NCBI RefSeq assembly: GCF_900157385.1 | Contig: NZ_LT717701.1 | Span: 598,693-662,692 of the forward strand | Origin: Mycobacterium terramassiliense | GTDB lineage: Bacteria; Actinomycetota; Actinomycetes; Mycobacteriales; Mycobacteriaceae | DNA length: 64,000 bases | Direction of reading: 5' to 3' | Shown here: positions 1 to 8,290 of the stretch, piece after piece | How the letters are laid out: every line of letters begins with the position of its first letter | How positions within the stretch are numbered: the stretch's first letter is position 1 | Notes under the pieces: model-generated | Told to the model about the DNA's origin: nothing | Seen by the model: only the letters and a program-made list of their open reading frames with translations | The model's database searches: none | Program-made: the position numbers and the translations under genes

Positions 1-2
1 GG

Positions 3-317
3 AGCGACCGGGTGCAGCGGTTGCTCGGCGCATGCGTGCGCGACCGGGACCTCGTTCCCGCCGAGCGCAGCATCGACATCGGCTTCCACCACCTGGGCGG
101 CAACGAGATGCCGTTGCTGGAGCAGCTATACCAGCGCGGCGGTGTCGAGCTGACACCGAAGGTGCGGGGGCGCCTGCAGCAGTACCTGCAGGGCAACCCG
201 CGGGGCAAGCACGGTCGCATCCGCTACGACCTGCGGCGGCACTTCGGCATCTCGCCCGACGAACTGCGCGGGCGCTTCGGCTTCTACTTCGACAGGTTCG
301 ACGTCCGCCCCGAATGA
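3..317 (+). CDS. Sulfotransferase family protein, C-terminal part (partial)
   Basis: The reading frame is open from the left edge of the window and stops at TGA 315-317, so only the last 104 residues are present. The tail with NPRGKHGRIRYDL followed by FGISPDELRGRFGFYFDRF is typical of the C-terminus of mycobacterial PAPS-dependent sulfotransferases, which transfer sulfate to lipids or alcohols. The PAPS-binding P-loop region lies outside the window and cannot be checked. The stop overlaps the region carrying the ribosome binding site of the next gene, so the two are probably cotranscribed. The family call is recognition of the C-terminal pattern only. Confidence 0.7.
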   Translation, partial: SDRVQRLLGACVRDRDLVPAERSIDIGFHHLGGNEMPLLEQLYQRGGVELTPKVRGRLQQYLQGNPRGKHGRIRYDLRRHFGISPDELRGRFGFYFDRFDVRPE

Positions 318-331
318 AGGAGACATCAGCG

Positions 332-1567
332 ATGGAACCCCTCTATCGCAGCAGACCCGGCGCCGACGCCCTGCGCCCGGCGGCCGCCGAGAAGGCCGAC
401 CAGATAGCGCCGGGACTGTGGTGCTCGCCGGGCCTGTCGAACGCCTACCTGCTGACCACCGCCGATGGCCGTGTCGTCGTCAACACCGGGATGGGGTTCG
501 AGGGACCGGTGCATCGCGCCAACTTCGACGCCGTCGACCCCTCCCCGGTGCGCTACATCATCTTCACCCAGGGCCACGTCGACCACGTCGGCGGCCTGGA
601 CAGCGTGCGCGATCCCGATACAACCGTTGTCGCGCAAGCGAACTGGACCACGTGGCGCGACGACAACGAACGGCTTATCCCGTACCGCGCCGCCCGCAGC
701 GCGTTCGCCTTCAAGGACAAGCTGGCGACGGGAATCCAAGCCATCCAGCGCCGTCTCGGTACGACGCGGCTGGCCGGCCAGAGCGTCCCCGTCGTCGACG
801 TCGAATTCGAGGATACGTTGACCCTGCAGGTCGGTGGCCGGCGGATCGAGCTGATCTCGGTGCCCGGCGGGGAGACCACCGACTCGCTGGTGGTGTGGCT
901 TCCCGACGAACGGATATGCCTGTGTGGAAACACCTTTGGCCCGGTGTTCGGGCATATCCCCAACCTCGTGACGATGCGCGGTGACCGGTACCGGGACGCC
1001 CTGACGGCGATCGCATCGGTCGAGCGGGTGCGCCAGCTGGAACCCGAACTCCTGGTGACCGGCCACTTCGACCCGATCGCCGGCAAGGAGCGCATCAACG
1101 CCGAATTGACCCGGCTGCGCGACGCGGTCCAATACATCCACGACCAGACCGTCGCCGGGATGAACGCGGGCAAGGACGTCCGGACCCTGATGCGCGAGAT
1201 CACCTTGCCCCCGGAATACGAAGTGGGCCAGGGCTATGGCAAGGTCGCGTGGGACGTGCGCGCCGTCTGGGAGAACTATTCGGGCTGGTTTCATCACCGG
1301 TCGACCACAGAGCTGTACCCCATTGGGTTCGACGCCGTCGCCGCCGACGTGGTGGAGCTGGCCGGCGCCGACGCGCTGGTGGACAAGGCGCGCACGCACC
1401 TCGAGGCGGGTCGGGCGCTGCACGCCATCCACCTCGCCGAGCTCGTGCCCGCCGAGCACGCGGGCGCGCGCGAAGTGTTGCACAGGGCGCATGAAACGCT
1501 GCTGGCCGACAGCACCAACTTCTGGGAAAGCGCCTGGCTCACAAACCAATTAGCGAGGAACTCATGA
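332..1567 (+). CDS. MBL-fold hydrolase with alkyl-sulfatase-type C-terminal region
   Basis: A 411-residue metallo-beta-lactamase-fold protein. The start at ATG 332 follows an AAGGAG ribosome binding site at 317-322. The metal motif reads FTQGHVDHVGG at residues 78-88, so the usual HxHxDH has Gln80 in place of the first His while H82, D84 and H85 are kept. Later metal-site candidates are in FGHIPN and TGHFDPIAG. The C-terminal third, with FHHRSTTELYPI, resembles the dimerisation region of alkyl sulfatases. Expected reaction is hydrolysis of a sulfate ester or related bond, fitting the sulfotransferase end just upstream, but the substrate is unknown. It overlaps the next gene by ATGA, so it is translationally coupled. 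Confidence 0.75.
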   Translation: MEPLYRSRPGADALRPAAAEKADQIAPGLWCSPGLSNAYLLTTADGRVVVNTGMGFEGPVHRANFDAVDPSPVRYIIFTQGHVDHVGGLDSVRDPDTTVVAQANWTTWRDDNERLIPYRAARSAFAFKDKLATGIQAIQRRLGTTRLAGQSVPVVDVEFEDTLTLQVGGRRIELISVPGGETTDSLVVWLPDERICLCGNTFGPVFGHIPNLVTMRGDRYRDALTAIASVERVRQLEPELLVTGHFDPIAGKERINAELTRLRDAVQYIHDQTVAGMNAGKDVRTLMREITLPPEYEVGQGYGKVAWDVRAVWENYSGWFHHRSTTELYPIGFDAVAADVVELAGADALVDKARTHLEAGRALHAIHLAELVPAEHAGAREVLHRAHETLLADSTNFWESAWLTNQLARNS

Positions 1568-2313
1568 CGGCGCGTGTCACCTTCGACTTCACCGGGACGG
1601 CGGTGCTGATCACCGGCGGCACCAGCGGTATCGGGCACGCCACCGCGACGCTGTTCCGCGACGCCGGCGCCTCGGTCGCCATCACCGGGACCAAACCGAC
1701 CACCGCGGACTACGAGGCCGATCTGTCCGGGATGGCCTATCACCAATTGCAGATCACCGAGGAGAAGTCGATAGACGCACTCGCGCAGAAGTTCACCCGC
1801 CTCGACGTGCTCGTCAACAACGCCGGCGCGAATTTCCCCGGCGGCCTTGACGAGTCGAAGCCCGAGGGGTTCGACGCGTCGGTGGCGCTCAACCTGACCG
1901 GTCCGTACCGGCTCACGGTCGCCCTGTACGCGGCGTTGAAGTCGTCGGCCGCGGCCGGGGGCGCCAGCGTGGTCAACCTGGCCTCGATGTCCGCGCTGCG
2001 GGCCGTGCCGCTGGTTCCCGGCTACGGTGCCGCGAAGGCGGGGATCGTCTGCATCACCCGCAATCTCGCGGTCAAGTGGGCGCGCAAGGGTATCCGCGTG
2101 AACGCGGTGGCGCCGGGCACGATCGACACCCCGATGACCGCTCCCATGCACGGGGCGAGCGAATTGGTGGAATCCGAATTGGCGCACATTCCGTTGCGCC
2201 GCTTCGGCTCCGTCGGGGAGATCGCGCCCACGATCGCGTTTCTGTGCACCGAGCAGAGCAGCTACACCAGCGGCGCGCTGTTCGTCGTCGACGGCGCGTC
2301 CGACTGCGTCTGA
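1564..2313 (+). CDS. Short-chain dehydrogenase/reductase (SDR)
   Basis: A 249-residue classical SDR. The cofactor motif TGGTSGIG is at residues 17-24, NNAG follows in the middle of the fold, and the catalytic Tyr-Lys pair is in YGAAKAG near residue 157. The C-terminus carries the usual SGALFVVDGA end. It should oxidise or reduce an alcohol or ketone with NAD(P)(H). The ATG overlaps the stop of the hydrolase upstream by four bases, and a VOC gene starts 16 bases downstream, so it belongs to a catabolic operon. The substrate cannot be told from the sequence. Confidence 0.85.
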   Translation: MTARVTFDFTGTAVLITGGTSGIGHATATLFRDAGASVAITGTKPTTADYEADLSGMAYHQLQITEEKSIDALAQKFTRLDVLVNNAGANFPGGLDESKPEGFDASVALNLTGPYRLTVALYAALKSSAAAGGASVVNLASMSALRAVPLVPGYGAAKAGIVCITRNLAVKWARKGIRVNAVAPGTIDTPMTAPMHGASELVESELAHIPLRRFGSVGEIAPTIAFLCTEQSSYTSGALFVVDGASDCV

Positions 2314-2329
2314 AAGCAAAGGACTCACA

Positions 2330-2797
2330 ATGACATTCGCTTTGCGGCCGGAGGACTTCTACCATACCGGCATCGTCGTGCCCGACCTCGACGCGGCGAT
2401 GGCCAGGCTGAGCGCGCTGGCCGGCTACCGGTGGATCACTCCGATGAGCTACACGCTGCCCTTTCGCACCGCCGCCGGCGTCCGCGAACTGACCTCGACC
2501 ATCGTCTACTCCCTGCAAAGCCCCCACGTCGAACTCGTGCAAGAGGTGCCCGGCAGTCCGTGGACTGCCGCGCCCGGCAACGCCGTCCATCACCTCGGTT
2601 ACTTCAGCGACAACCTGGCCGAGAGCGCCGGGGCGCTGGAGGCCAACGGCTTTACCTTGGAGATGACCGCCGATACGCCCGGCTCCGATCTCGCGCTGTT
2701 CGCCTACTACACGGACGCTTGCGGCACCCGCATCGAGATCGTCGACCGCGGGCTTTTTCCCGACTTCCCCGCATTCCTGCAGTCGATGGCCGGCTGA
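2330..2797 (+). CDS. VOC family (glyoxalase/dioxygenase-like) protein
   Basis: A 155-residue protein with the paired beta-alpha-beta-beta-beta layout of the vicinal-oxygen-chelate superfamily. The N-terminal segment FYHTGIVVPDLDAAMARL carries the first metal-ligand-type His, HLGYFSDNL opens the second half, and a Glu-containing strand (RIEIVDRG) is near the end. Members include lyases, isomerases and dioxygenases that bind a divalent metal. A purine-rich ribosome binding site (AAAGGA) lies just before the ATG. Its place between an SDR and a flavin monooxygenase suggests one step of a degradative route; the exact reaction is unknown. Confidence 0.75.
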   Translation: MTFALRPEDFYHTGIVVPDLDAAMARLSALAGYRWITPMSYTLPFRTAAGVRELTSTIVYSLQSPHVELVQEVPGSPWTAAPGNAVHHLGYFSDNLAESAGALEANGFTLEMTADTPGSDLALFAYYTDACGTRIEIVDRGLFPDFPAFLQSMAG

Positions 2798-2810
2798 CCG
2801 GAGGTTTGAC

Positions 2811-3782
2811 GTGCTATTGACCGTGCTGCGCTTCAATTTTGCTTCCCCGCAGGGCGACCCGCGCGTGCAGAGCGAACTGCTCGCGGCCGCGCTGGAACTG
2901 GCGCAGTGGGGCGAATCCCACGGGATCACCTCGATCAGCGTGGACGAGCATCACGCGACCGGGCACGGGTGGAGCTGCAACCCGATCATGGCGGCGTCGA
3001 TGTTCCTGGCGCGCACCTCGACGCTGATCGCCAGCGTCGACTGCGCGCTGGGGCCGCTGTGGAATCCCGTCCGGCTGGCGGAGGACATCGCGCTCGTCGA
3101 CAACATGAGCCGCGGCCGGCTGCACACCACCGTGGGCCTGGGCTACCGCACGGTCGAATATGACTCGCTCGGGGTCGATTTCGCCCGCCGCGGCGCACTG
3201 ATGGACGCCCTGGTCGAGCGGATGCTGTCCGTCTGGTCCGGTGCCGACGCCGACGCGGGAGTATGCACCGGTACCTGGACGCGGCCGCATCCGCCGCTGT
3301 ACGTCGGTGGCGGTTCGCGCGCCACCGCGCGGCGGGCGGCGCGTTTTCGGCTGCCGCTCAGCCTGGCCGACCACCTGCCCGAGATCGCCGCCTACTACCG
3401 CGAGCTGTGTTCGGGGGCCGGCATCAAACCCCTCATCCTCATGCCCGGCCCGGTCAATCGCGGGATGATCTACCTGCACGAGGATCCGGACCGGGCCTGG
3501 GCGGAACTCGGTGAGCACATCCTCTGGGAGGCAGTCACTTACGGCGGATGGTCGGCCGAGGAGCGTTCGCTCATGCACCTGCCCGGCGTGCGGACCCTGG
3601 ACGAGGTCAAAGCCTCGGGACGGTACCGGTTCCTGACTCCCGACCAGCTCGTCGCCGAAGTGCGAGAGTCCCGGCAGTACGGGCCGCTCGTCCTGCATCC
3701 GCTGGTCGGTGGGATGCCGGTCGACGAGGCGTGGAAGTCGGTTCAGCTGCTCACCGACAAGGTCCTGCCCGCGCTCGTCTGA
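2811..3782 (+). CDS. LLM-class (luciferase-like) flavin/F420-dependent oxidoreductase
   Basis: A 323-residue luciferase-like monooxygenase-fold protein. The start is GTG 2811 after a GGAGG box at 2800-2804. Landmarks are SVDEHHATGHGWSCNPI near residues 43-60, the NMSRGRLHTTVGLGYR segment, and PLYVGGGSRATARRAARF in the second half, all standard for the LLM family. Such enzymes use FMN or coenzyme F420 and oxidise small organic substrates. It is the last gene of the left-edge cluster; the next gene is 88 bases away and unrelated. Cofactor choice is not decidable here. Confidence 0.8.
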   Translation: MLLTVLRFNFASPQGDPRVQSELLAAALELAQWGESHGITSISVDEHHATGHGWSCNPIMAASMFLARTSTLIASVDCALGPLWNPVRLAEDIALVDNMSRGRLHTTVGLGYRTVEYDSLGVDFARRGALMDALVERMLSVWSGADADAGVCTGTWTRPHPPLYVGGGSRATARRAARFRLPLSLADHLPEIAAYYRELCSGAGIKPLILMPGPVNRGMIYLHEDPDRAWAELGEHILWEAVTYGGWSAEERSLMHLPGVRTLDEVKASGRYRFLTPDQLVAEVRESRQYGPLVLHPLVGGMPVDEAWKSVQLLTDKVLPALV

Positions 3783-3869
3783 TCGCCCCCGCGCACAGCG
3801 GGCGCGGCGAGGTGTCGCCGTGTGGTTCGATCAGCACGAGCGACGGCCGACAATGGAGGCAGGACAAAC

Positions 3870-5309
3870 GTGACACGACGATTCGGCGGGATCCTCGCGG
3901 TCCCGTTCCTCGCGGCGCTGGCGATGCTGCTCGCGCCGTCTGCTTGGGCCGACGGCTACACCGACCAGGTGGTGGGCCGGTTCAACGCGCAGACCCACGT
4001 GGTGGCGGACGCCGCGGGCCGGCCGCCGCTGGAAAACGCCGACAAGCTGAACCAGCAGATCCTCACCAGCAGGTGGGCGTGGAGCCCCGCCCCGCCGGTG
4101 TGGGTGGCCGCGGTGGCGCCCGACCAGACCGGTGTGACGACGCCGGACGCCATCCACAACATCATCGTGGGCCGCGATCCGGGGTTCAGCGGCGTCATCC
4201 TGGTCATCGACGCCAAGGGCTATCACGTGCGCGCCTACAACGTGCCGAGGGTGATCGCGGACAGCGTGGACCCGTTCCTGGGACAGTCGGCCAGGGAGCA
4301 CCGCAACGACCCCTACGGCGCGACCAGTGACTTCGTCAGCAAGCTCTCCGGTGTGACCGCCGCGTCCGGTAGCACGGTGACGACTTCGCCCGTCGGCAGC
4401 GCCAGGCACACCGGCTTGGCTCCGCTGTGGACGGCGCTGATCGTCATCGGCGTCGCCCTGGCGGTAGTCGGCCTGATCTGGTTCGCCGTGAGCCGAAGCC
4501 GCAAGCGCCGCAAGGACAACGAGGCGCGCGAGTGGATCAAGGGACAGCTGATCGCCGCCGAATCCGAGGTCGCCGATCTCGACAACGCGGTGATCGCCAA
4601 CGCCGACATCGACGTCAGCGCGGAGTCGCTGAAGGCGAACGCGGGTCTGGGCGACGCCCGAAAGGCCTACCAGGCGGGCGATTACACCGCTGCGCGGGCT
4701 CACCTGCGGGCCGTGCAGGCCACCGTGAACAAAGCGAACCGCAAGCTGAACCCGGGGCCCAACGTTTCCGCCGTGACGTCGGTGCCGGAGCAGGACCGCA
4801 AGCAGGCCACGGTGCGGGCGAAGGACCCGGACACCGGGCAGTACGTGACGATCAACAACAACAACTACAGCACCACCCCGCAGCCCGGCTATGCGAACTA
4901 CTACCCCGGTGGCATGTACAACGGGATGTTTTTCTACCCCGGTTACTACCCGTACGCGTTCTGGGGGCCGGGCTGGGGTTGGGCCCTCGCCGATGTCCTG
5001 TTGATCGACGCCATGCTCGACGACCATTGGGGCGGCAGTTACGACCGCGGCTTCGACGCCGGATGGGATTCGGCGACGGCGAATCAGAGCTTTGACTACG
5101 CCCCGAGCGGCGGCTACGACAGCCAGCAGGGCGACGCCGGCTTCGACGGGGGCTACCAGTCTTCAGGCGGCGGCGACACCGGTTTCGGCGGCTACGACTC
5201 GGGCGGCGGCTACGACTTCGGCGGATCGGACTTCGGCGGCGGGTTCGACTCGGGCGGGTCGGACTTCGGCGGCGGGTTCGACTCCGGCGGGGGAAACGAC
5301 GGTTTCTGA
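3870..5309 (+). CDS. Exported TPM-like membrane protein with Gly/Asp-rich tail
   Basis: A 479-residue protein starting at GTG 3870, chosen because GGAGG stands at 3855-3859 and the N-terminus then becomes a clean signal peptide (MTRRFGG, hydrophobic core, cleavage near SAWA-DGY). Residues of about 30-170 form a mixed alpha/beta extracytoplasmic domain resembling TPM domains. One transmembrane helix follows (LWTALIVIGVALAVVGLIWF), then a basic stop-transfer RSRKRRK and a coiled region. The last 80 residues are low-complexity Gly/Asp/Ser/Tyr, ending in two exact 11-residue repeats. TPM-type proteins are membrane-quality or turnover factors; here the role is unknown. It converges on the gene at 5315. 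Confidence 0.6.
   Translation: MTRRFGGILAVPFLAALAMLLAPSAWADGYTDQVVGRFNAQTHVVADAAGRPPLENADKLNQQILTSRWAWSPAPPVWVAAVAPDQTGVTTPDAIHNIIVGRDPGFSGVILVIDAKGYHVRAYNVPRVIADSVDPFLGQSAREHRNDPYGATSDFVSKLSGVTAASGSTVTTSPVGSARHTGLAPLWTALIVIGVALAVVGLIWFAVSRSRKRRKDNEAREWIKGQLIAAESEVADLDNAVIANADIDVSAESLKANAGLGDARKAYQAGDYTAARAHLRAVQATVNKANRKLNPGPNVSAVTSVPEQDRKQATVRAKDPDTGQYVTINNNNYSTTPQPGYANYYPGGMYNGMFFYPGYYPYAFWGPGWGWALADVLLIDAMLDDHWGGSYDRGFDAGWDSATANQSFDYAPSGGYDSQQGDAGFDGGYQSSGGGDTGFGGYDSGGGYDFGGSDFGGGFDSGGSDFGGGFDSGGGNDGF
5226..5291 (+). repeat. Two tandem 33-bp coding repeats
   Basis: Two adjacent 33-bp units (5226-5258 and 5259-5291) that differ at a single base encode SDFGGGFDSGG twice at the end of the TPM-like protein. 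Such in-frame repeats can change copy number by slippage. Confidence 0.8.
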
Positions 5310-5314
5310 GGCCC

Positions 5315-6424
5315 TCAGAAGGCCGAGATCCCGTCGCGACGCGGGTGCAGCGCCCCGACCGGTGAGGTCAGCGGGAGATGCAGTGCGTCAACGATTCCCG
5401 GCTCGGCCTCGCAGACCCTGGGGATGGCGTTGACCGCGCGCATGCCGGTTGCCAGCAGGCCGTGATCGTTGTGGCTGTCGCCGGGCCGATGCCCGACTTC
5501 GAATTCGGCATCGAAGCTCGGCTCACCGTCGATGACGACGCGCCAGATGCCATCGGTTCCGCCGGTGCGTCCCTTGGGCCAGTCGGGGGCGAGGTCGTCG
5601 GCGATGCGGTCGACGTGCTCGATGGTGATGACGTCGACGCCGTCGACGACCCCGATGCAGCGCGCCCGGGTGGCGCCGACTGTCCCCGCTTCGACAAGCC
5701 CGAACGCGGTGGGAATGTCACGCGGCGTGGCCTGAAACTCGCACGTTTCGCGAATGTCGTCGAGTCGCGCCCCCAGCGCGTCGGCCACCATCGTGACCGC
5801 GGCGCCCCAGCCCCAGCGGAGGACGCCCGGCCTCATCAGGCCGCCTTGGTAGTCCAGCGGCTGGCCGAATCCGAACAGCTCGCGCATGTCGTATTCCGCC
5901 GGGTACTCGGAGTAGTTCGTGATTTCGATGCCCCGCACCGAATAAACCTTGTGCGACATCGACATCAGCGCGATCGGGAACAGGTCGGCGCCGAACCCGG
6001 GCTCGATGCCGCTGGAGAACAACGAGCTGCCGCCGGTGTCGGCCGCGCCGCGGATCGCATCGATCACCTTCTCGGGCAGCGAGCCGCGCGGGTACACCAG
6101 CCCCGGTATCGCGGTCGTCACCACGTTCTTGCCGGCGGCAAGAATTCGGCACAGGTCGCCGATCGCCTCCTTCATCCGGGGTGGGGCAGGCGCCGCGTAG
6201 ACGACGCAGTCCGCATCGCCGCCGAGGATCGTCGACTCGTCTTGGGTGGCGAGAACGCCGACGGGAGCTATGCCGGCGAGTTCGCCGGCGTCCTTGCCGT
6301 TCTTGCTGTCCGAGTGCACCCACACCCCGACGAGATCGAGGTTGGGACGGTCGGTGACGGTTCGGATCGCGTACTTCCCGACGCCGCCGGTGGCCCATAC
6401 CGCGACTTTGTACCTGTCCTTCAC
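5315..6424 (-). CDS. Dihydrodipicolinate-reductase-like NAD(P)H dehydrogenase
   Basis: A 369-residue protein with an N-terminal Rossmann motif VAVWATGGVGKYAIR close to the start. It is one of the many mycobacterial proteins annotated from the N-terminal domain of dihydrodipicolinate reductase or as 2,4-diaminopentanoate-dehydrogenase-like. The start GTG at 6424 overlaps the TetR stop codon (GTGA) and has an AAGGAAG box upstream. GVWVHS and CVVYAAPAP near residues 35-90, and the SSGIEPGFGADLFP loop, are shared with the paralogues at 8287-9360 and 38071-39126. The substrate is unknown; the genetic setting suggests oxidoreduction of a carbonyl or amine intermediate. Confidence 0.75.
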   Translation of the reverse strand: MKDRYKVAVWATGGVGKYAIRTVTDRPNLDLVGVWVHSDSKNGKDAGELAGIAPVGVLATQDESTILGGDADCVVYAAPAPPRMKEAIGDLCRILAAGKNVVTTAIPGLVYPRGSLPEKVIDAIRGAADTGGSSLFSSGIEPGFGADLFPIALMSMSHKVYSVRGIEITNYSEYPAEYDMRELFGFGQPLDYQGGLMRPGVLRWGWGAAVTMVADALGARLDDIRETCEFQATPRDIPTAFGLVEAGTVGATRARCIGVVDGVDVITIEHVDRIADDLAPDWPKGRTGGTDGIWRVVIDGEPSFDAEFEVGHRPGDSHNDHGLLATGMRAVNAIPRVCEAEPGIVDALHLPLTSPVGALHPRRDGISAF

Positions 6425-7026
6425 GAGATCGACTTCCTTTTCCAGTGGTTGCCCTTGACCGCTTCGAGGGCCTCGGTGACGTAGAGATCCAGCGTTCGCG
6501 GCGCCCCGGATTGCCGCACCCATTGCTGGAAGGCGAAATCGGCTGCCGCGAAGGCAAGTTGGACCAGCAGGCCGGGCCGGAGGTCGTCCCCGGGGTTGGC
6601 GCCCATCCGTTCGCCCACCAGCTTGGCGGCGCGTTCTTTGTCGGCGGGCGTGTGGATCGTGGCCTTGTCGAGCAAGCCGGGGGCGACCAGCAGGGCTTCT
6701 CGCCACTCCTCGACGTCGGCTTGGTCGAACGAGCGGATCCGCGCGACGATGGCGTTGATCAGCGCGACATCGGGCGACTCCCGGGGTGGCCGCTGTTCGA
6801 GCAGGTTGACGATCGCGGCGCCGCCGTGCCGCACGGGAGCCAGCAGCAAGTCCTCCTTCGTCGGCACGTGGCGGAAAAAAGTGCGCGGGGAAACGCCTGC
6901 GGCCGAGGCGATTTCCTCGGTGGTCACCGCGTCGTAGCCGCGCTCGATGAACAGCCGGAACGCCGCGCGCCGGATCTCGGCGCGGATCTGAGCGCGCTGT
7001 CGATCCCGCAGGGACCCCTCGGTCAT
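6421..7026 (-). CDS. TetR-family transcriptional regulator
   Basis: A 201-residue regulator. The DNA-binding domain occupies the N-terminal 60 residues, with RAAFRLFIERGYDAVTTEEI and the recognition helix in GVSPRTFFRHVPTKEDL. The start at ATG 7026 gives MTEGSLRD and overlaps the stop of the upstream SDR (ATGA). It ends four bases inside the next gene, so the regulator sits in the middle of a five-gene run read leftward (9360 to 5315). The likely target is the perfect palindrome at 9422-9436 in the divergent promoter region of that run. The ligand is unknown. Confidence 0.85.
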   Translation of the reverse strand: MTEGSLRDRQRAQIRAEIRRAAFRLFIERGYDAVTTEEIASAAGVSPRTFFRHVPTKEDLLLAPVRHGGAAIVNLLEQRPPRESPDVALINAIVARIRSFDQADVEEWREALLVAPGLLDKATIHTPADKERAAKLVGERMGANPGDDLRPGLLVQLAFAAADFAFQQWVRQSGAPRTLDLYVTEALEAVKGNHWKRKSIS

Positions 7027-7796
7027 CGGAAACAGCCGATGCCACCGTCGACGTGAATGGTCTGTCCCGTGATGAACGTCGCATCGGTGCCCAGCAGGAA
7101 CGCCACCAGCGCTCCGACGTCGGTGCGGACGTCGCCGATCCGCTTCATCGGCACGCGTCGAACCGCCTTGGCGTAATCGTTGGGCGCGAACTGCTTCCAC
7201 AGCTTGACACCGTCGGACTCGGCGAACGGGCAGATGACGTTGACGCGGATGTTGTCGCGGCCCCACTCCAGCGCGGCGACCTTCGACAACCCGCGGATGG
7301 CCTCCTTGGCGGCGGCGTAACCGCCCCACCTCGGTTCACCGCCGGTGCCCGTACCCGAGCCGAGGTTGACGACCGACCCACCACCGGCCGCGACCATCAC
7401 CGGGTGGGCGGCCTGCATGAGCAGGAATGTCGCGCGGGGGCCAACGTCGTAACCGAGTGCCAGGTCTTCGGTGGTGACATCGACGAACGGCTTGGGCTCA
7501 TTGGTGGCGATGGCGTTGTTGACCAGCCCGTGCACGGTGCCGAAGGCGTCGACGGCGGCGGCCACGATCCGCGGGGCGTTGCCGGGGTCGCGCAGGTCGG
7601 CGACCAACTTCTCCACCGGGCCCGCGGCACTCAGTTCGTCGGTGGTGGCGCTCAGGGCGTCGGACTGAATGTCGACCAGCAGCACCGACGCACCGCGCTC
7701 GAGCAGCGCCGCCGCTATGCCCTTGCCGACGCCCTGCGCGGCGCCGGTGACGATGGCGACGTGCCCGCGCATCGAGGCCGGGTGCGTATACGTCAT
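7023..7796 (-). CDS. Short-chain dehydrogenase/reductase (SDR)
   Basis: A 257-residue classical SDR with the cofactor loop TGAAQGVGKGIA near residues 18-29, an NNAI in place of the usual NNAG, the strand VVNLGSGTGTGG carrying the catalytic Ser position, and YAAAKEAI as the YxxxK motif. The C-terminal sequence TFITGQTIHVDGG is standard. Both ends overlap neighbours by four bases, so the gene is translationally coupled to the VOC gene upstream and to the TetR gene downstream. The substrate is not identifiable. Confidence 0.85.
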   Translation of the reverse strand: MTYTHPASMRGHVAIVTGAAQGVGKGIAAALLERGASVLLVDIQSDALSATTDELSAAGPVEKLVADLRDPGNAPRIVAAAVDAFGTVHGLVNNAIATNEPKPFVDVTTEDLALGYDVGPRATFLLMQAAHPVMVAAGGGSVVNLGSGTGTGGEPRWGGYAAAKEAIRGLSKVAALEWGRDNIRVNVICPFAESDGVKLWKQFAPNDYAKAVRRVPMKRIGDVRTDVGALVAFLLGTDATFITGQTIHVDGGIGCFR

Positions 7797-8290
7797 CGCG
7801 CGGGCCCGATGTGCAACGGCACGCCCCGGTGCATCTCGTAGGTGCTGCGCACCCCGTTGGGCAGCTCGATGAACTCGACCGGCGTCCCGTCGGGGTCCTT
7901 GACGAAAAACATTCGCACACCGCCTATTTCGAAGGGATCCTGGTCGGGCGTGTAGCCCGCCGCGTGCAGCCGGCGGTGGGTGTCATCGAGGTCGCGGACG
8001 GACAGCGAGACGTTGTGGATCCCGGTGCCGGCCCGGCGTGCCGGTGGGTCGGCGGTGGGCTTGGCGCCCAGCGAGAGCAACTCGACCATCAGCCCGCCCA
8101 GCAGGCCGCCGACCACCCGGCCCTCCTGATTTCTTTTCGCGTGCAACACCGCGTCGAAGGGCTCGCCGGAGATCAGCGTTTCGAAGACGATGTCCATGCC
8201 GAGCGCGTCGCGGTAGAACGCCAGCGCGCGGTCCATGTCGGTGACGCCGATGACGAGGTGGCAGAACGACACGTCGCCCACGACGGTCAT
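7793..8290 (-). CDS. VOC family (glyoxalase-like) protein
   Basis: A 165-residue vicinal-oxygen-chelate protein. The start ATG 8290 (MTVVGDVSFCHLVIGVTDMDRALAF) overlaps the stop of the upstream dehydrogenase. The first module has H11 in CHLVIGV; the second module begins IHNVSLSVRDLDDTHRRL and ends with FFVKDPDGTPVEFIELP, containing the metal-ligand-type Glu. This pattern is typical of glyoxalase I, methylmalonyl-CoA epimerase or ring-cleavage-like enzymes. Within this operon it probably isomerises or cleaves an intermediate handled by the SDR and dehydrogenase products. Confidence 0.8.
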   Translation of the reverse strand: MTVVGDVSFCHLVIGVTDMDRALAFYRDALGMDIVFETLISGEPFDAVLHAKRNQEGRVVGGLLGGLMVELLSLGAKPTADPPARRAGTGIHNVSLSVRDLDDTHRRLHAAGYTPDQDPFEIGGVRMFFVKDPDGTPVEFIELPNGVRSTYEMHRGVPLHIGPAR

